Positions 51,566 through 61,669 of a stretch of DNA of 64,000 nt are shown here, piece by piece; positions within the stretch are counted from its first letter, which is position 1, and every line of letters starts with the position of its first letter. This DNA is from Pyropia yezoensis. Taxonomy: Eukaryota; Rhodophyta; Bangiophyceae; Bangiales; Bangiaceae. The translations under genes and the position numbers were made by a program. Location: NCBI GenBank assembly GCA_009829735.1, contig CM020619.1, positions 2,114,590 through 2,178,589 of the forward strand, read 5' to 3'. The notes beneath the pieces were generated by a model, which did no database searches, was not told the DNA's origin, and saw nothing but the letters and a program-made list of their open reading frames with translations.

Positions 51566-51649
51566 AGCTTCATAGCGCAGTGGTACATCTCGCTTCAGCG
51601 CGCTGGGCCCATAACCCAGAGGTCGATAGATCGAAACTATCTGAAGCTA
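51566..51649 (+). tRNA. initiator tRNA-Met (CAU) with a 12-nt D-loop insertion
   Basis: Acceptor stem AGCTTCA/TGAAGCT pairs perfectly with an A1:T72 end pair. The anticodon arm CTGGG-CCCATAA-CCCAG has three G:C pairs and anticodon CAT. The T arm GATAG-ATCGAAA-CTATC has the initiator-type A54/A60 loop. D stem GCGC/GCGC encloses a loop of 19 nt instead of about 7. All of this marks a eukaryotic initiator. Total length is 84 nt rather than 72. The extra 12 nt between AGTGGTA and GCGC may be an ectopic intron, as known for D-arm introns in the red alga Cyanidioschyzon, or a true enlarged loop. Confidence 0.9.
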
Positions 51650-51708
51650 GATGAATCATTTTTTCTGTCCCTCCGTCCCACCCGCACGCTCACCTCACGA
51701 CTCTCACC

Positions 51709-52431
51709 CATGGTTTGAAAAAAAAGGAATTTTTTACAACCCAGATAGATTAATCTATAGATTAATGTATTGAATCTCGAATCTTTAATTAATTGATGTG
51801 TTTTATCCATGTGGAGGGGGACTTGCATTTGAGGGCTTTTCTCTCTGCCGCCGTCGCCACCCACAGGTTGCGCTCTCCTTCTGTTCCTTGGCCCGCGCCG
51901 ACTGCTGTGCATCTGCTTGCCAACAAAAGCTTGCCCAACACTGTCCGCCCCCCACCTTCCCCTTAGCACACGGCCTGCCGACGTGCCATGACGCTGCCCA
52001 CATGAGAGGCACCACCGCCAAGGAGCCCTCCCTCCTCACGTACATCGTGCCGAGGAGGCGTGCACACTCCCCGCCAGGCCCGCAGCCCGTCGCGCCAGAC
52101 CTGTACCCCGTGGCGGAGCGGGCAACAGCGGCGGCGACACCGGCGGCGGACGCAGCAAAGCTTGGAGGTAGGCGGGTGGCAGTGGAGAGAGAGCTGGAGA
52201 GGGGCGGCAGGCGACCGACCTTGACGGACTGCGCGCCCGTGCGGTGGCTCGCTGCCTTCCAAAAGATTGCCTCGCCCGGTGGGAGGGCGGGGGGGGGGGG
52301 GGGGGGGGGGGTCCCGCAATAAAGTTAAAAAACATACAAAAAAACGAGAAAACGCCGACTGATTAATCTATAATTAATCTATGTTTAATTCTATTTAGTT
52401 TAATGCATCGATTTTATTGGTGCCAACCATG
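51709..52431. mobile_element. non-autonomous hAT-like DNA transposon
   Basis: 723 bp flanked by an exact 8-bp duplication CTCTCACC (51,701-51,708 and 52,432-52,439). Ends are inverted: CATGGTT at the left and AACCATG at the right. The other arm of the inverted duplication retains the empty site with a single CTCTCACC followed by ATGTCC (about 53,860-53,875, minus strand), which proves insertion. The interior has AT-rich blocks with TTAATCTATA motifs near both ends and no transposase ORF. An 8-bp duplication favours the hAT superfamily. Confidence 0.85.
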
Positions 52432-52576
52432 CTCTCACCATGTCCTCAATGTTTATGTACACTCCTCTTCGACTGACCCGCTGCAGCCCAGCGGCAAACT
52501 TATGTTGTGCACGACCAGACGCATGTTTAACGTGGCTCAACCTGTGAAGCCGGAGAGGTCGTGCAGCAGACGACAA

Positions 52577-53485
52577 TGTTCAGAGGCGTCGGCGGCGGCA
52601 ATCGACCATATTCAGGGGTCACTACTCCAAACCTCTTGGCCAATGCCACTGCTATTCCGGGGCAAGTAAATAGATGCACGCAGACTCTATTTCAAGCGCA
52701 AGCATGCGGCGTCATGGTCGCTTGCTGTTTAGGAACTCCTTCAGATGACCCGAGCATGCACTCTCACATGAGCTCGGGGTAGGCGCCTCGCTGCACGGCA
52801 CGAGCACAACACCCGGGAGGGCTCGCAATGAGAAATTTTTGGGTACGGCGAGTTGGGTGCCGTCGGAAATGGGAGCTTTATGGAACGAGGGCACTTGTTG
52901 CACTCACTGGTCGATGCCTTCCACTGCTTCAGGACGCTTCCGGTTGAAATGGAACGAGGAGATACGATCGGTAGCGATGAGAGCCACGAAACTATGTTCC
53001 TCAGCTGGGTCAGCACCACTCGTGTGCGCCTTTCAACGTCCGTTTTCGTTCCATGATTACAGGTCGTCATCTTTTTCCCTGTCAATGATCCCACGCAGGT
53101 CGCCTCTGTCGACGTCTATGTACCCCTCGATCCCTTTCGGCCTGGCGCCTTAGCCGTGCATCGCGCCGGCTAGGCTGTCCAGCCTGTCCTTGCCAAGGTT
53201 CATGCCCCTTGACGTGACTCTTGGCCGCGCGAGCGCCACCCCTCGTCTTGTGTGGGCGCGTTCTATTTTTTTTGTTCCATTCACTTTCTCCATCCCCCCG
53301 CTCTACTGACGTTCATGACAGGATAAACGGGCTCGTCGAGCACGCCAGGTATGTACGCCAGAATGTACTGAAGACTCGGTATCTCACCAGTAAAAGTGCG
53401 CACGCCTCAGTCGGTGGGTCTTTGTCCGCGCTGTGAGAGTGAGCAGCTCATTCAGCAGTTCCACTGTTCAACGTGTCTGATACCA
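52577..53485. other. spacer between the inverted arms
   Basis: Ordinary-composition DNA without a recognisable gene or RNA. Several ORFs of about 60-115 codons have no similarity to known domains. Confidence 0.45.
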
Positions 53486-53534
53486 CAGTCGTCTATTGCA
53501 CGACCTCTCCGGCTTCACAGGTTGTGCCACAATA

Positions 53535-53653
53535 TAGTGCGTCCCGTAAAAAGTGGACGTGCACGTGTCGTGATCATGTCAATTATCGGCCACTGGACCA
53601 ATCAAACACACACTGCACGACCTGTGCACGTCCACTTTTTACGGGACGCACAA
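53535..53653. mobile_element. MITE copy 1, TA target duplication
   Basis: 119 bp with long terminal inverted repeats. The first 26 bases from GTGCGTCCCGTAAAAAG onward are mirrored at the right end. It is flanked by TA. The corresponding place in the left arm (about 52,535) has no insertion. TA duplication and short length suggest a Tc1/mariner-type MITE. Confidence 0.85.
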
Positions 53654-53729
53654 TAAACATGTGTCTGGTTGTGCACAACGTATGTTTGCCGCTGGGCTGC
53701 AGCGGGTCAGTCGAAGAGGAGTGTACATA

Positions 53730-53847
53730 TAGTGCGTCCCGTAAAAAGTAGACGTGCACGTGTCGTGATCATGTCAAATATCGGCCACTGGACCAATCAA
53801 ACCCACACTGCACGACCTGTGCACGTCCACTTTTACGGGACGCACAA
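53730..53847. mobile_element. MITE copy 2, TA target duplication
   Basis: 118 bp, nearly identical to copy 1 (a few substitutions and one A fewer in the right A/T run). The empty site in the left arm reads GTACATAAACATTG in this orientation, so one TA became two. Confidence 0.87.
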
Positions 53848-53922
53848 TAAACATTGAGGACATGGTGAGAGTCGTGAGGTGAGCGTGCGGGTGGGACGGA
53901 GGGACAGAAAAAATGATTCATC

Positions 53923-54006
53923 TAGCTTCAGATAGTTTCGATCTATCGACCTCTGGGTTATGGGCCCAGCGCGCTGAAGCGAGATGTACCACTGCGCTAT
54001 GAAGCT
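53923..54006 (-). tRNA. initiator tRNA-Met (CAU), second inverted copy
   Basis: The reverse complement is identical over 84 nt to the gene at 51,566, including the 12-nt D-loop insertion. Both copies look intact. Confidence 0.9.
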
Positions 54007-54268
54007 TTGATACCAACGCCCGCATCGGCATATTTTCATATCTCGATATTACACTTTTGATGTTGAGGCTAAGGACCTTCATGCGAGGCTGGCCACTTCC
54101 CCGCCGCCTTTATCGTACCGTCGCCACGAACCAAGCCACTCCACGTCCACGTCCACCAATCCTGCCTCAGCAACAATGGACTGCCCCCGCCCTGTGCGTT
54201 AACCGTCGCGTAGCGGCGGTGGCGGCGGCGGCGATCGACGCGACACTGCTCGGCGCGAAAGCGACCCT

Positions 54269-56910
54269 GGGCTGTACATTGGCATCTATACCCATCTCTT
54301 TAACGCAAGAAGAAAGCGCCAACAAGCTCAGAAACAGCGAAGGAGGCGAGGAGCTCCCCTGCGGTGGCCACAGCGACAGCCACTCATCGACGGGGGCGGA
54401 GGAGGCAACCTTGAGCGGCAGGATACCTCACTCCTTCCTCCGCGTGGTAGCCAATGTACGAGTAGATATGAGGCGGGAAAGGAACAGCGTATGGCGGGTA
54501 CCGCGCCGCACGGAGCATCCTGCTGGCCGATGGGCGCGCGGCCACCCGGCGGCCGCGGCGCAACGGCAAAAGGCGGGGCTGCCGCCCGGCGGGCGGCAGC
54601 CGCGGTGGCCGACCGGCGGCGGCTGGTGGGTCGGCCGACCAGCGCAGGCAAAGGGCGGGTGGGAGTGGGGGCACTCCCACGGCCGCCGTCGGCGACGGTG
54701 ACACCGCGCGGCGGCGGGGGAGGAGCCGGCTGCGTTGGCCACCGGCGGGATAACAGGCGCCGCTCGCGTCACCAGCCAGGGGCCAAAAGCCGGACGCCCG
54801 ATTTCGGTGCCGTTGCCTCACCCAAATGAAGCAGGAGTTGTGTGTGGGCGGGGGCAGCGACCCGCCCTCTACAGACGCACCAGGTCAAGTACTTACCCAA
54901 AGGAGGTGGACTGGCGACAGCGGTGGTGGTGCCACGGTCCCGTGTGCGTGTGGGCGGGCAGAAGAAACAACGCGGCGGCGGCTGGCGCCTGCGAGTGCCG
55001 TCCACTGCGGTGCGCGTGGCGCTTGGCGCGCTTGGCGCTGGGCGGTGGCAGGCCGTCGGATAGCCACGCCCTCTGTCCCGTCGGGGTCGGCGCCCCACCA
55101 CTCGCGCTGCACGGCCACGGCCGTGTTTCTCCTTCCCCCCCTCCACCCACCCCCGTGGCGGTTTGGGTGGCGGTGAAGAAACGGACGTTTCTCCCCTGCC
55201 CCCCCCCCCCCCCGACCCCTCCCTCTTTCTCTGCCTTCCCTTCCCCCCCTTCGACCACACACCCCTCCTAGCTAGCTCGGTAGCACACCTGCAGCCGCCA
55301 CGACCCCCCCCCCCCCCCCCACCCCCTCTCCCCTCCACAGACTGGCAGAGCCTCCCCGGCGGCCGCCGCCCGCCGCGGCGGGGCGCCGCCGCGCCCCGTG
55401 CCGCGTGGCCGTTTGGCCGCGCCCCCAAGGGCACCCGCGCCCCCCGCCAGCCGTCTTGGACCGCTGCCGGCCCCGTTTTTCTCCCCCCCGCCGCCCCGCC
55501 CGCCGGCGCCCCCCGTGTCCCGCCGCGTGTTCCCCCCGGTTCAGTCTGATGCGCCCACACCCCCTCCAACCCCCCCCACCCACCATCGCCATCACAAGGA
55601 TGATCCCCCACGGGCCACACCCGCCCTGACCTTCCTCCCCCCCGCCGCTCCCGTCGCTCCCCCGGCAGCCATCATCGCGTCGCTCGTCACGCCATCCTCA
55701 GCCCCTGGCCCGCCTGCCCCCCCCGGCCGCGCGCCCCCTGCGCGACGCGCCGTTTCCTCCCCCCCCCCCCCCCCACCCCCCCGTCGCCGACCCCGCCGGC
55801 GGGTGACCGTGGCGTGTCGGGGCACTGGGCACCACTGCCGGCGCCTCGCCGCGTTTCGACCCCCCCCCCCCCCCCCTCCCTTCAGTCGCGCCGTGGCGAG
55901 CCGCCGCTGCGGTACCTACCTACCCGCTGCCCCTGTCCACGCCGCCGCCACCGCCGCCGCCGCCGCCGCCATTGGCATTGAGACGGTGGGCGCGGCCGGG
56001 TCGACAGAGAGGGGAGGGGGCCGGGGGGGGGGGGCGTCGGGGGGGGGCAGGCAGCGCCGGTGGGGGGCGGGGGGGGTGGTGGGGGGGGGGAGAGCGACGG
56101 GGACCCCGCGCTGAGCACACGCGGCATTTCCGTTGCGCAATAGCCCGCCGCTGCACCCCTCGCCGCCCCCCGGTACACAGCACTACTCCCCAGCCCGCCC
56201 ACCCCTTCCTTCACCCCCCCTCCCGCCCGACCGCCGCCACGACCCCCTCTGGGCGCATGCGTTGCCCTTCCCCCCACCCCACCCCACCCCACCCCCCCCC
56301 TTCTTTCCCCTTCCACGCCACGTACGCGGCAGTGCGCGCAACTACCGCTTATTTCTTTCTCCCTCCCCGCCCAGACGGCGGTGGCGGGCGGCGGCCCAGC
56401 CGAGCCGCCACGATTCGACTTGATACCGCCGCAGCGGGGGGCGGCGGCGTGGCGTGCCTGGCGTTTTTTTTTTTCTTCCGCCCCCGGTTGAGAGGCGGCG
56501 ACGGCGGAGGGGGAGGGGGAGGGGAGGAGGAAGGGGGGGGGGGGGGGGGGGGGAGCGGGGGGGGGCATCGGGGACGGAGCGGTGGTGGGGGTGAGGCGGT
56601 GGACGGGGGGGGGGGGGGTTGGGGTGGGGGGGGCGTGGGAGGGAGGAGCTGGCGGGGGGGGGGGGTGCCCCGCGTCAGCGCCGTGGGCGCAACGGCCAGC
56701 CGGTGGGGGTGGGGCTTAAGGGCGGCCGCCGTCGGCAGCGGCGCGTGGCCCGCCGCTCCCCGTCGCCGGCCTCTCCCCGGTGTGGCAGCCTGCGTCGACG
56801 CGACGCCCGCCCCCCCCCCCCCCCCAACGCCCCTTCCTTCCCCAAACCCACCCACCTACCCGTCTTGTCATCTCCCCCCCCCGTCCCCCCCCTCCAGCTC
56901 CCGGGGGAGG
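54269..56910. other. GC-rich low-complexity region, no supported gene
   Basis: Contains many C and G homopolymers (for example 55,200, 55,303, 55,762, 55,860, 56,020, 56,527 and 56,609). Long frames are open on both strands by composition. The last part may contain 5' exons or leader of the Myb-like gene: a pyrimidine tract and CTCCAG at about 56,888-56,897 could be a splice acceptor. Confidence 0.45.
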
Positions 56911-57553
56911 ATGGACGCCGCCCCGGTCGTGGGCCGCGCCGCCGCCACCCCCCCGCCCACCACCACCACCCCGCCCGTCGGTGGGCGCGGCGGTGGCGGC
57001 GGCTGTCCCCCGCGGCGGCAGCGGCGGCGGCGCACGCAGGCTGCGGGTCTCCCCCCGCTGCCGGCCGGGGCGGCCGCCCTCCCCGTCGTGGCCGCCGGCG
57101 GGCGCGCCCAGCCGCCGCCGCCGCTGCCGCCGGCAGCCGAGGACGAGTCCCTGACGCTCGCCTTTCGGCTGCTCGCCGACATGCGCCGGCCGCCGGCGGG
57201 GGGATGGCCGGCGGCCGCCCCCCCCACCGCGCCGCCCACCCCGCCGCTGCCGTCGCTGCTGCCGCTGCCGTCGCTGCCGTCGCTGCTGCTGCCGCCGCCG
57301 CCGCCGCCGGCCGTCTGCGCGGGGGGCGGCGCCGGCGGCGCGGCCGCCGCCGGTGGGGGCGCCCGCGCCGTGCCGGGCGGCGGCGTGTGGGGCGGTGGGG
57401 GGGGCCCCGTGCCGGGCGCGGGGGGGGGGGGGGGGGGGGCGTGCCCCGCCCGGTGGGGGGACGGCGTCGCCCGTGGGGGCGCCTGCCCTCCCGTCCCGGT
57501 GGTGCCCAGCCGCAGGCGGGGGGGGGGGGGGCACGGCCGTGGGGGGTGGCCAA

Positions 57554-57588
<35 letters not shown>

Positions 57589-58280
57589 ACACGCAGGGCG
57601 TGCTGTGGTCGCCCCTGCGGCTGGCAGACGGGGACGGCGGGGCGCACGGCGGTGGCACTGGCGGCGGCAGCGGCGGCGGCGGCGGCGGCGGCGGCGGCAG
57701 CGACGCCGGCTACAGCCGTGGGGGTCTTGCCAATGGTGGCGGCGGCGCGGGCGGGCGGGTGGACGCGGGGCGCCCCCCCCCCCCGCGCCAACGGTGGGGG
57801 GTGACGGCCACGTCGCCGCCGCCGCCGCCCGCTTCCGCCGCCGCCGCCTCCCCGCGGTGGTCGCGCGTCGAGGACGAGGCGGTCGCGCGGATCTTTGCGG
57901 GCGCCGCCTCGGCGGCGGCGGCGCGGGCGCTTGCCGCGGCGCTGCTGCCGCACCGGCCGTTTGCGGCGGCGGCGGGGCGGTGGGTGCACACGCTCCTGCC
58001 GGCGGTGCTGGGGAGCCCGTGGACGCCCGCCGATGACGTGGCCATCCTCACCGCCGTCCTTGCCACGGGTGGTGGCGGGGGGGGTGGCGGTCGTGGTGGT
58101 ACCGGTGGCGGCGGTGGAGGGGGGGTGGTGGGGGGGGTGGGCAGGCGGGGACGCCGGCCGCCGCTGGGCGGCCATTGCCCGGCGGCTGCCCGCCCCGCGC
58201 TCCGCCGCCGCCGTCCGTGAGCGGTACGCGTCGGTGCTGGCGCCGGCGCTGGGGCGGGTGCGCCGGCCCCGCCGGGGGGG
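56911..58280 (+). pseudogene. Myb/SANT-domain protein gene, frame broken at G-runs
   Basis: From the ATG at 56,911 (MDAAPVVGRAAAT) one frame encodes a Pro/Ala-rich start. A first SANT-like repeat in a second frame reads PRWSRVEDEAVARIFAG, then GRWVHTLLPAVLGS. A second begins SPWTPADDVAILTAVLA and, after a glycine run, continues in a third frame as GRRWAAIARRLPAPRSAAAV and RERYASVLAPALGR. The tryptophan spacing and helix pattern fit Myb repeats, which bind DNA. The frame changes coincide with G homopolymers at 57,420, 57,521 and 58,077-58,137, so sequencing or assembly error is as likely as true inactivation or introns. Downstream to about 59,188 is low-complexity coding-like DNA. Confidence 0.6.
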
Positions 58281-59396
58281 GCGACTGCCGGCGGCGGGGG
58301 GGGGGGGGGGGGGCGGGGGGGAAGCTCGGCTGGGCGCTCACCGTCGTGGGGAGCGGCCTCGTCGGCGGCAGGGGGGGGGTGGGGGGGGGGGGGGGGGGGG
58401 GGGCACCGGCGGCCTTGGTGCCGTCACCGCCCCGTGCCGCCCGTTCCGGACGTGAGGGGGGCAGCGGCGGGCGGGGTGGGCGTGTCGGCGGGGGAGGAGG
58501 GATGGGGGGGGGGCTGTGTCTGCCGTGCGGCCGCCGCCCCCCCCGGTTCTTCCCCCCCCCCCCGTGCCGCTCGCCCCCGCGTCGCTCACCAAAACGGCCA
58601 CCGTGCCCCGTTTCTCCACCCGTCTTGTTGGCGCCAGCCGCCGTCGAGCCGCCGCTGGTGCGGCGCTCGCCGCCGTGCCACCGCCCGTGCGGTGGTTGCC
58701 GCCGCGCGCCGCCGCGCTGCGGCCGCCGCGCACGGGGCACGCCGCCCGCAGCAGCCACCGCCGCTGCCGCCGCCGCCGCCACTCCACACACGGGCGCGCC
58801 ACCAGCCGGGGCCGCCGCGCCACAACAGCCACCGCCACCACCCCCACAACCGCCGCTGTCGCCGCCGCCACCACCGCCGCCGCCGTCGCCGCCACCACCA
58901 CCGCCACCACCACCACCACCATCGCCACTACCGCCGTCACAGACAGCCGCCGTCCCTCAGGCAGCCGGCAGCTGCTCGGCGCCTGCCGGCCGCCACGCCG
59001 TCATCGCCCGGCGCGCACGCCGCCCCGGTGGCGGCAGCAGGGGCGCCACCAGGAGGCGGTGGCGGCGCTGCCAACGGCGCCCGTCTTGCCCGAGGCATCC
59101 CGTCTTCCCTCATCCTCCCCTCCTCCCCCCCCCCACCCCCTGCAATCCCTCCCGCATCACACACCGGGAGCCGAGCGCGCCGGAGTAGGGAACACGACGA
59201 TGGTGGGGGTGATGGCCTCGCCCCGGCAGGCGCCGAAGTCACGTTGCTGCGATGCCTCGTGGTTGGGCTGTCTTGACATCTTCATGGCGATCCTTACATA
59301 AGAAATAATTCTTCGGATTCCGAGGATTGTGACGAGGTGATACGATATCAGGATTCTTGCAAGAGAATTCCAACCTGTCCAAAATATCACCACATC

Positions 59397-59413
59397 TTCT
59401 GGAATATTCTGGA
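59397..59413. promoter_or_regulatory. heat-shock element
   Basis: TTCTGGAATATTCTGGA is a perfect alternating TTCnnGAAnnTTCnnGA array, the binding site of trimeric heat-shock factor. It lies about 700 bp upstream of the small heat-shock protein start. Partial units (TTCTTGCAAGAGAATTCC) lie at 59,354-59,371. Confidence 0.7.
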
Positions 59414-59420
59414 GGACGGG

Positions 59421-59441
59421 CCACGTGTAATGAACACGTGG
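59421..59441. promoter_or_regulatory. paired inverted G-boxes
   Basis: CCACGTG at 59,421-59,427 and CACGTGG at 59,435-59,441 form an inverted pair with a short AT spacer, 8 bp after the heat-shock element. In plants CACGTG cores bind bZIP or bHLH factors in light and stress responses. The role here is inferred. Confidence 0.5.
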
Positions 59442-60112
59442 TGACTCACCGCAGGGGTAGATCAAAGGGATTCGGAACCAGGCACCACTCGATCGCCGCG
59501 GTGCGTCACGGTCCGATCTGCAGATGCATATGAGGGGGGAAGCCCCGACGAGGACACGTCCCGCGGGGGGATTGTGCGAGAGGATCGCCCCCCAATCAGG
59601 GTGCGCTCCAGCGCGCGAACTCGTTGTGGTTTCGGGTGGAACCATCTGGTACGCCTGTGCATAGGCAGGTGTCGGGCGCCGCTGAAACGTTCCGAGGAGT
59701 GCGCACCTGCGCCGCTAGTAAACAGCGTCCGTCATCCCAGGGGGAGGGAGCTCGGGTGGCTTCCAGACTCTCCCGGGAGGAGCGCCCGTGGAAGCATGGA
59801 ACCCGCTCCTCTCCTACGCAAGAGCAGACCCGCGTTGCATGCACTTCCACAGCACTGGCCTGCAGCCAGCATGGAACGCCCGGCCAACTCGTCCGCCTGG
59901 CGTCCCCATAGCATAAGAAGAGAGCGAACCAAGCCGTGGACGCAGGTCAACGCTGGTCGCCACCGTTCCCTGTCTCCATACGCCCACCGTCTTTGCTGCA
60001 TCCACCGTGCAGACGACCACCCGCTCGTGTACTCGACGTTTCCGCCGCGCACTTCCGCTCTGCCTGCTCCACCCCTGCCTTTCCCGTCTCCTTCCCTTTC
60101 CCGACGTTCAAG

Positions 60113-60853
60113 ATGGCCTTTGCCTCTGCTGCCGCCGGTCTGGGCCTCCGTGCCCCCGCCGCCGCCGCGACAGCGCTGGGTGTTGCCGTCCGCCGGGTGC
60201 GGCTGGTCCCCCCGCACGCGTCTCGGGTGCGCATGACCACCGCCGCCACGCCCAAGGATGACAAGAACGAAGGGGCCGACACGCAGGGGTCCATGCAAGC
60301 CTCCTCGCGCGGGCAGGCGCCGGCCCGCCGCGGCCGTGGTCGCGGCCGCGGCTGGCGGGGCGTTCCCTCCCTGTGGGGCCTCTCGGCGATGCGCCCCGAC
60401 CTGGTTGCGGGGGAGTTGATGGGCGCATTGGACAGCCCCTTCTTTCGCACTAGCGGCGGCGGTGGCCTCTTTGCCGGCGGCTGGCCGTCGGCGTCGGGCG
60501 TAGACTGGGCGCCCCGCGCCGACTTGACCGTCTCGGCTGACGGGAAGAGCTACGAGTGGGCGGTGGAGCTCCCCGGTCTGTCCAAGGAGGACGTCAAGCT
60601 GTCGATTGATGGGGATGTACTGACTGTCCGAGGGGAGAAGCGCTCTGAGCGGGAGGTCCTGGGGGTCGGGACCGAACGCATGTGGGGTACGTTCACACGG
60701 TCGGTGGTGGTGCCGGCGGACGCAGACTTGGACAAGTCCAACGTCAAGGCGATCTCCAAGGATGGGGTACTGACTGTGTCCTTCCCCAAGACGACCCAGC
60801 ACGAGGAGCATGCGGAGAAGGAGGACAACACCATTCCCATCATGGGCGAGTAA
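60113..60853 (+). CDS. plastid-targeted small heat-shock protein (HSP20 family)
   Basis: 246 residues from the ATG at 60,113. Residues 1-40 are rich in Ala, Arg and Val, with VRMTTAATP after them, a likely plastid transit peptide. A basic Gly/Arg segment lies at about residues 65-82. The alpha-crystallin domain occupies about residues 140-230: APRADLTVSADGKSYEWAVE, LPGLSKEDVKLSIDGDVLTV, RGEKRSERE and KAISKDGVLTVSFPKT, including the GVLTV signature. There is no C-terminal IXI beyond NTIPIMGE, which could supply it as IPI. It forms ATP-independent chaperone oligomers. The upstream heat-shock element supports heat induction. An in-frame ATG at 59,936 would only add leader-like sequence. Confidence 0.93.
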   Translation: MAFASAAAGLGLRAPAAAATALGVAVRRVRLVPPHASRVRMTTAATPKDDKNEGADTQGSMQASSRGQAPARRGRGRGRGWRGVPSLWGLSAMRPDLVAGELMGALDSPFFRTSGGGGLFAGGWPSASGVDWAPRADLTVSADGKSYEWAVELPGLSKEDVKLSIDGDVLTVRGEKRSEREVLGVGTERMWGTFTRSVVVPADADLDKSNVKAISKDGVLTVSFPKTTQHEEHAEKEDNTIPIMGE

Positions 60854-61170
60854 ACAAGGGGGGAGTGTCGTGCCGCGAGAGGTGGGCGTGTGGGGCTATG
60901 CGGTGGCGTTGGGCTTCGATGCGTGCGTACGATCGCGGTTGGGAAAGAGAGTGAACTGGGATGCGCGCGGTCTGTCTCGGTCACTACAGTACCTACTATT
61001 TCGTGTTGTGTTCCTTGACTTGCGGAGAAATCCGGTTGTGTGTCTTCGTGTGAGAAATAATATGTGAAATCATCGGCACGAACGGAACCAGTGAATAGAT
61101 ATAGAGGGTCAATATGAATCAAGGAAAATATATGGCTTTTACCGGGCCGTGAACAAGAGCCCCTGTTGCG
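60854..61170. other. 3' region between convergent genes
   Basis: AT-richer sequence with no ORF of note, probably the 3' UTRs of the sHSP gene and the VMA21-like gene. Confidence 0.5.
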
Positions 61171-61669
61171 CTACGGAGGCATGTCGGCTGCAGCACTGGT
61201 CGCATTCGTCGTCACTGCAGACGGCGGCGCAGCTGGCCGCGCCACCGCCGCCCCTGTCTCACTGGCGCTCCCGCCCCCCCCGCCACCCTCCCGAGTCACG
61301 CCCGCCGCCGCCGCCTCGGCCACCGCCGCCGCCACCTCCGCCGCCGGAGGGGCGCCCCCCACCGCCGCCACCAGCCGCGCGTCCTCGATGAGCGCGCGGA
61401 GCACAAAGGCGCCCGTCACCACATTGACGGCTAGCACAGCAGCAAGGGCGGCCACCAGCGACGGCACCCGCGAGGCGGTGAGGAGCCGCGGCGCGGCAGA
61501 GACGAGGGCGGTGACCAGCGCCGATGGCGGCGGCGGCGGCCCGCCGTCGGTGACGACGGCAGCGGGGGAGAGGCCCCGGCGCACGAGGAAAAAGACGGCG
61601 ACGGGGAGCGCAGCTACGGCAATGGAGAAGAATATAAACTGGGAGAGCACGCTCACGTTGTCCTTGTCC
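61171..61669 (-). CDS. VMA21: VMA21-like V-ATPase assembly protein, 3' exon
   Basis: This exon follows a pyrimidine tract and CCCATCAG acceptor and ends at the TAG at 61,171. It encodes two transmembrane helices in VMA21 arrangement: SVLSQFIFFSIAVAALPVAV (then FFLVRRG) and, after a lumenal loop, VPSLVAALAAVLAVNVVTGA (then FVLRALIED). The family pattern is a helix with LP near its end and a second with NVV or HVV, ending in an acidic residue. VMA21 helps assemble the V0 sector in the endoplasmic reticulum. An Ala/Gly-rich tail of about 60 residues replaces the usual short tail, with no clear dilysine signal. The first exon with the start codon was not located, and reading through the intron gives an unlikely N-terminus. 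Confidence 0.7.

Larger units (their letters stand above)
51304..52576 (+). repeat. left arm of a large inverted duplication with tRNA-iMet
   Basis: Matches the reverse complement of 53,486-54,268 over about 550 bp of shared sequence. It differs by a 723-bp insertion (51,709-52,431) present only in this arm and by two short insertions present only in the other arm. The two arms are separated by about 910 bp. Confidence 0.88.
53486..54268 (-). repeat. right arm of the inverted duplication with tRNA-iMet
   Basis: Inverted copy of 51,304-52,576, including a second tRNA-Met gene. Two MITE insertions at 53,535 and 53,730 interrupt sequence that is uninterrupted in the left arm. Confidence 0.88.
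59190..60112. promoter_or_regulatory. upstream region of the plastid sHSP gene
   Basis: AT-richer than its surroundings at about 59,280-59,460, where heat-shock and G-box motifs cluster. From 59,470 to the start codon I see no further gene. A leader or an intron in the 5' UTR could account for the distance between motif cluster and ATG. Confidence 0.5.

Noticed and set aside
59936-60112. Longer N-terminus for the small heat-shock protein from the ATG at 59,936
   Set aside because: It adds His/Pro/Arg-rich leader-like residues before a good transit peptide that starts at 60,113.
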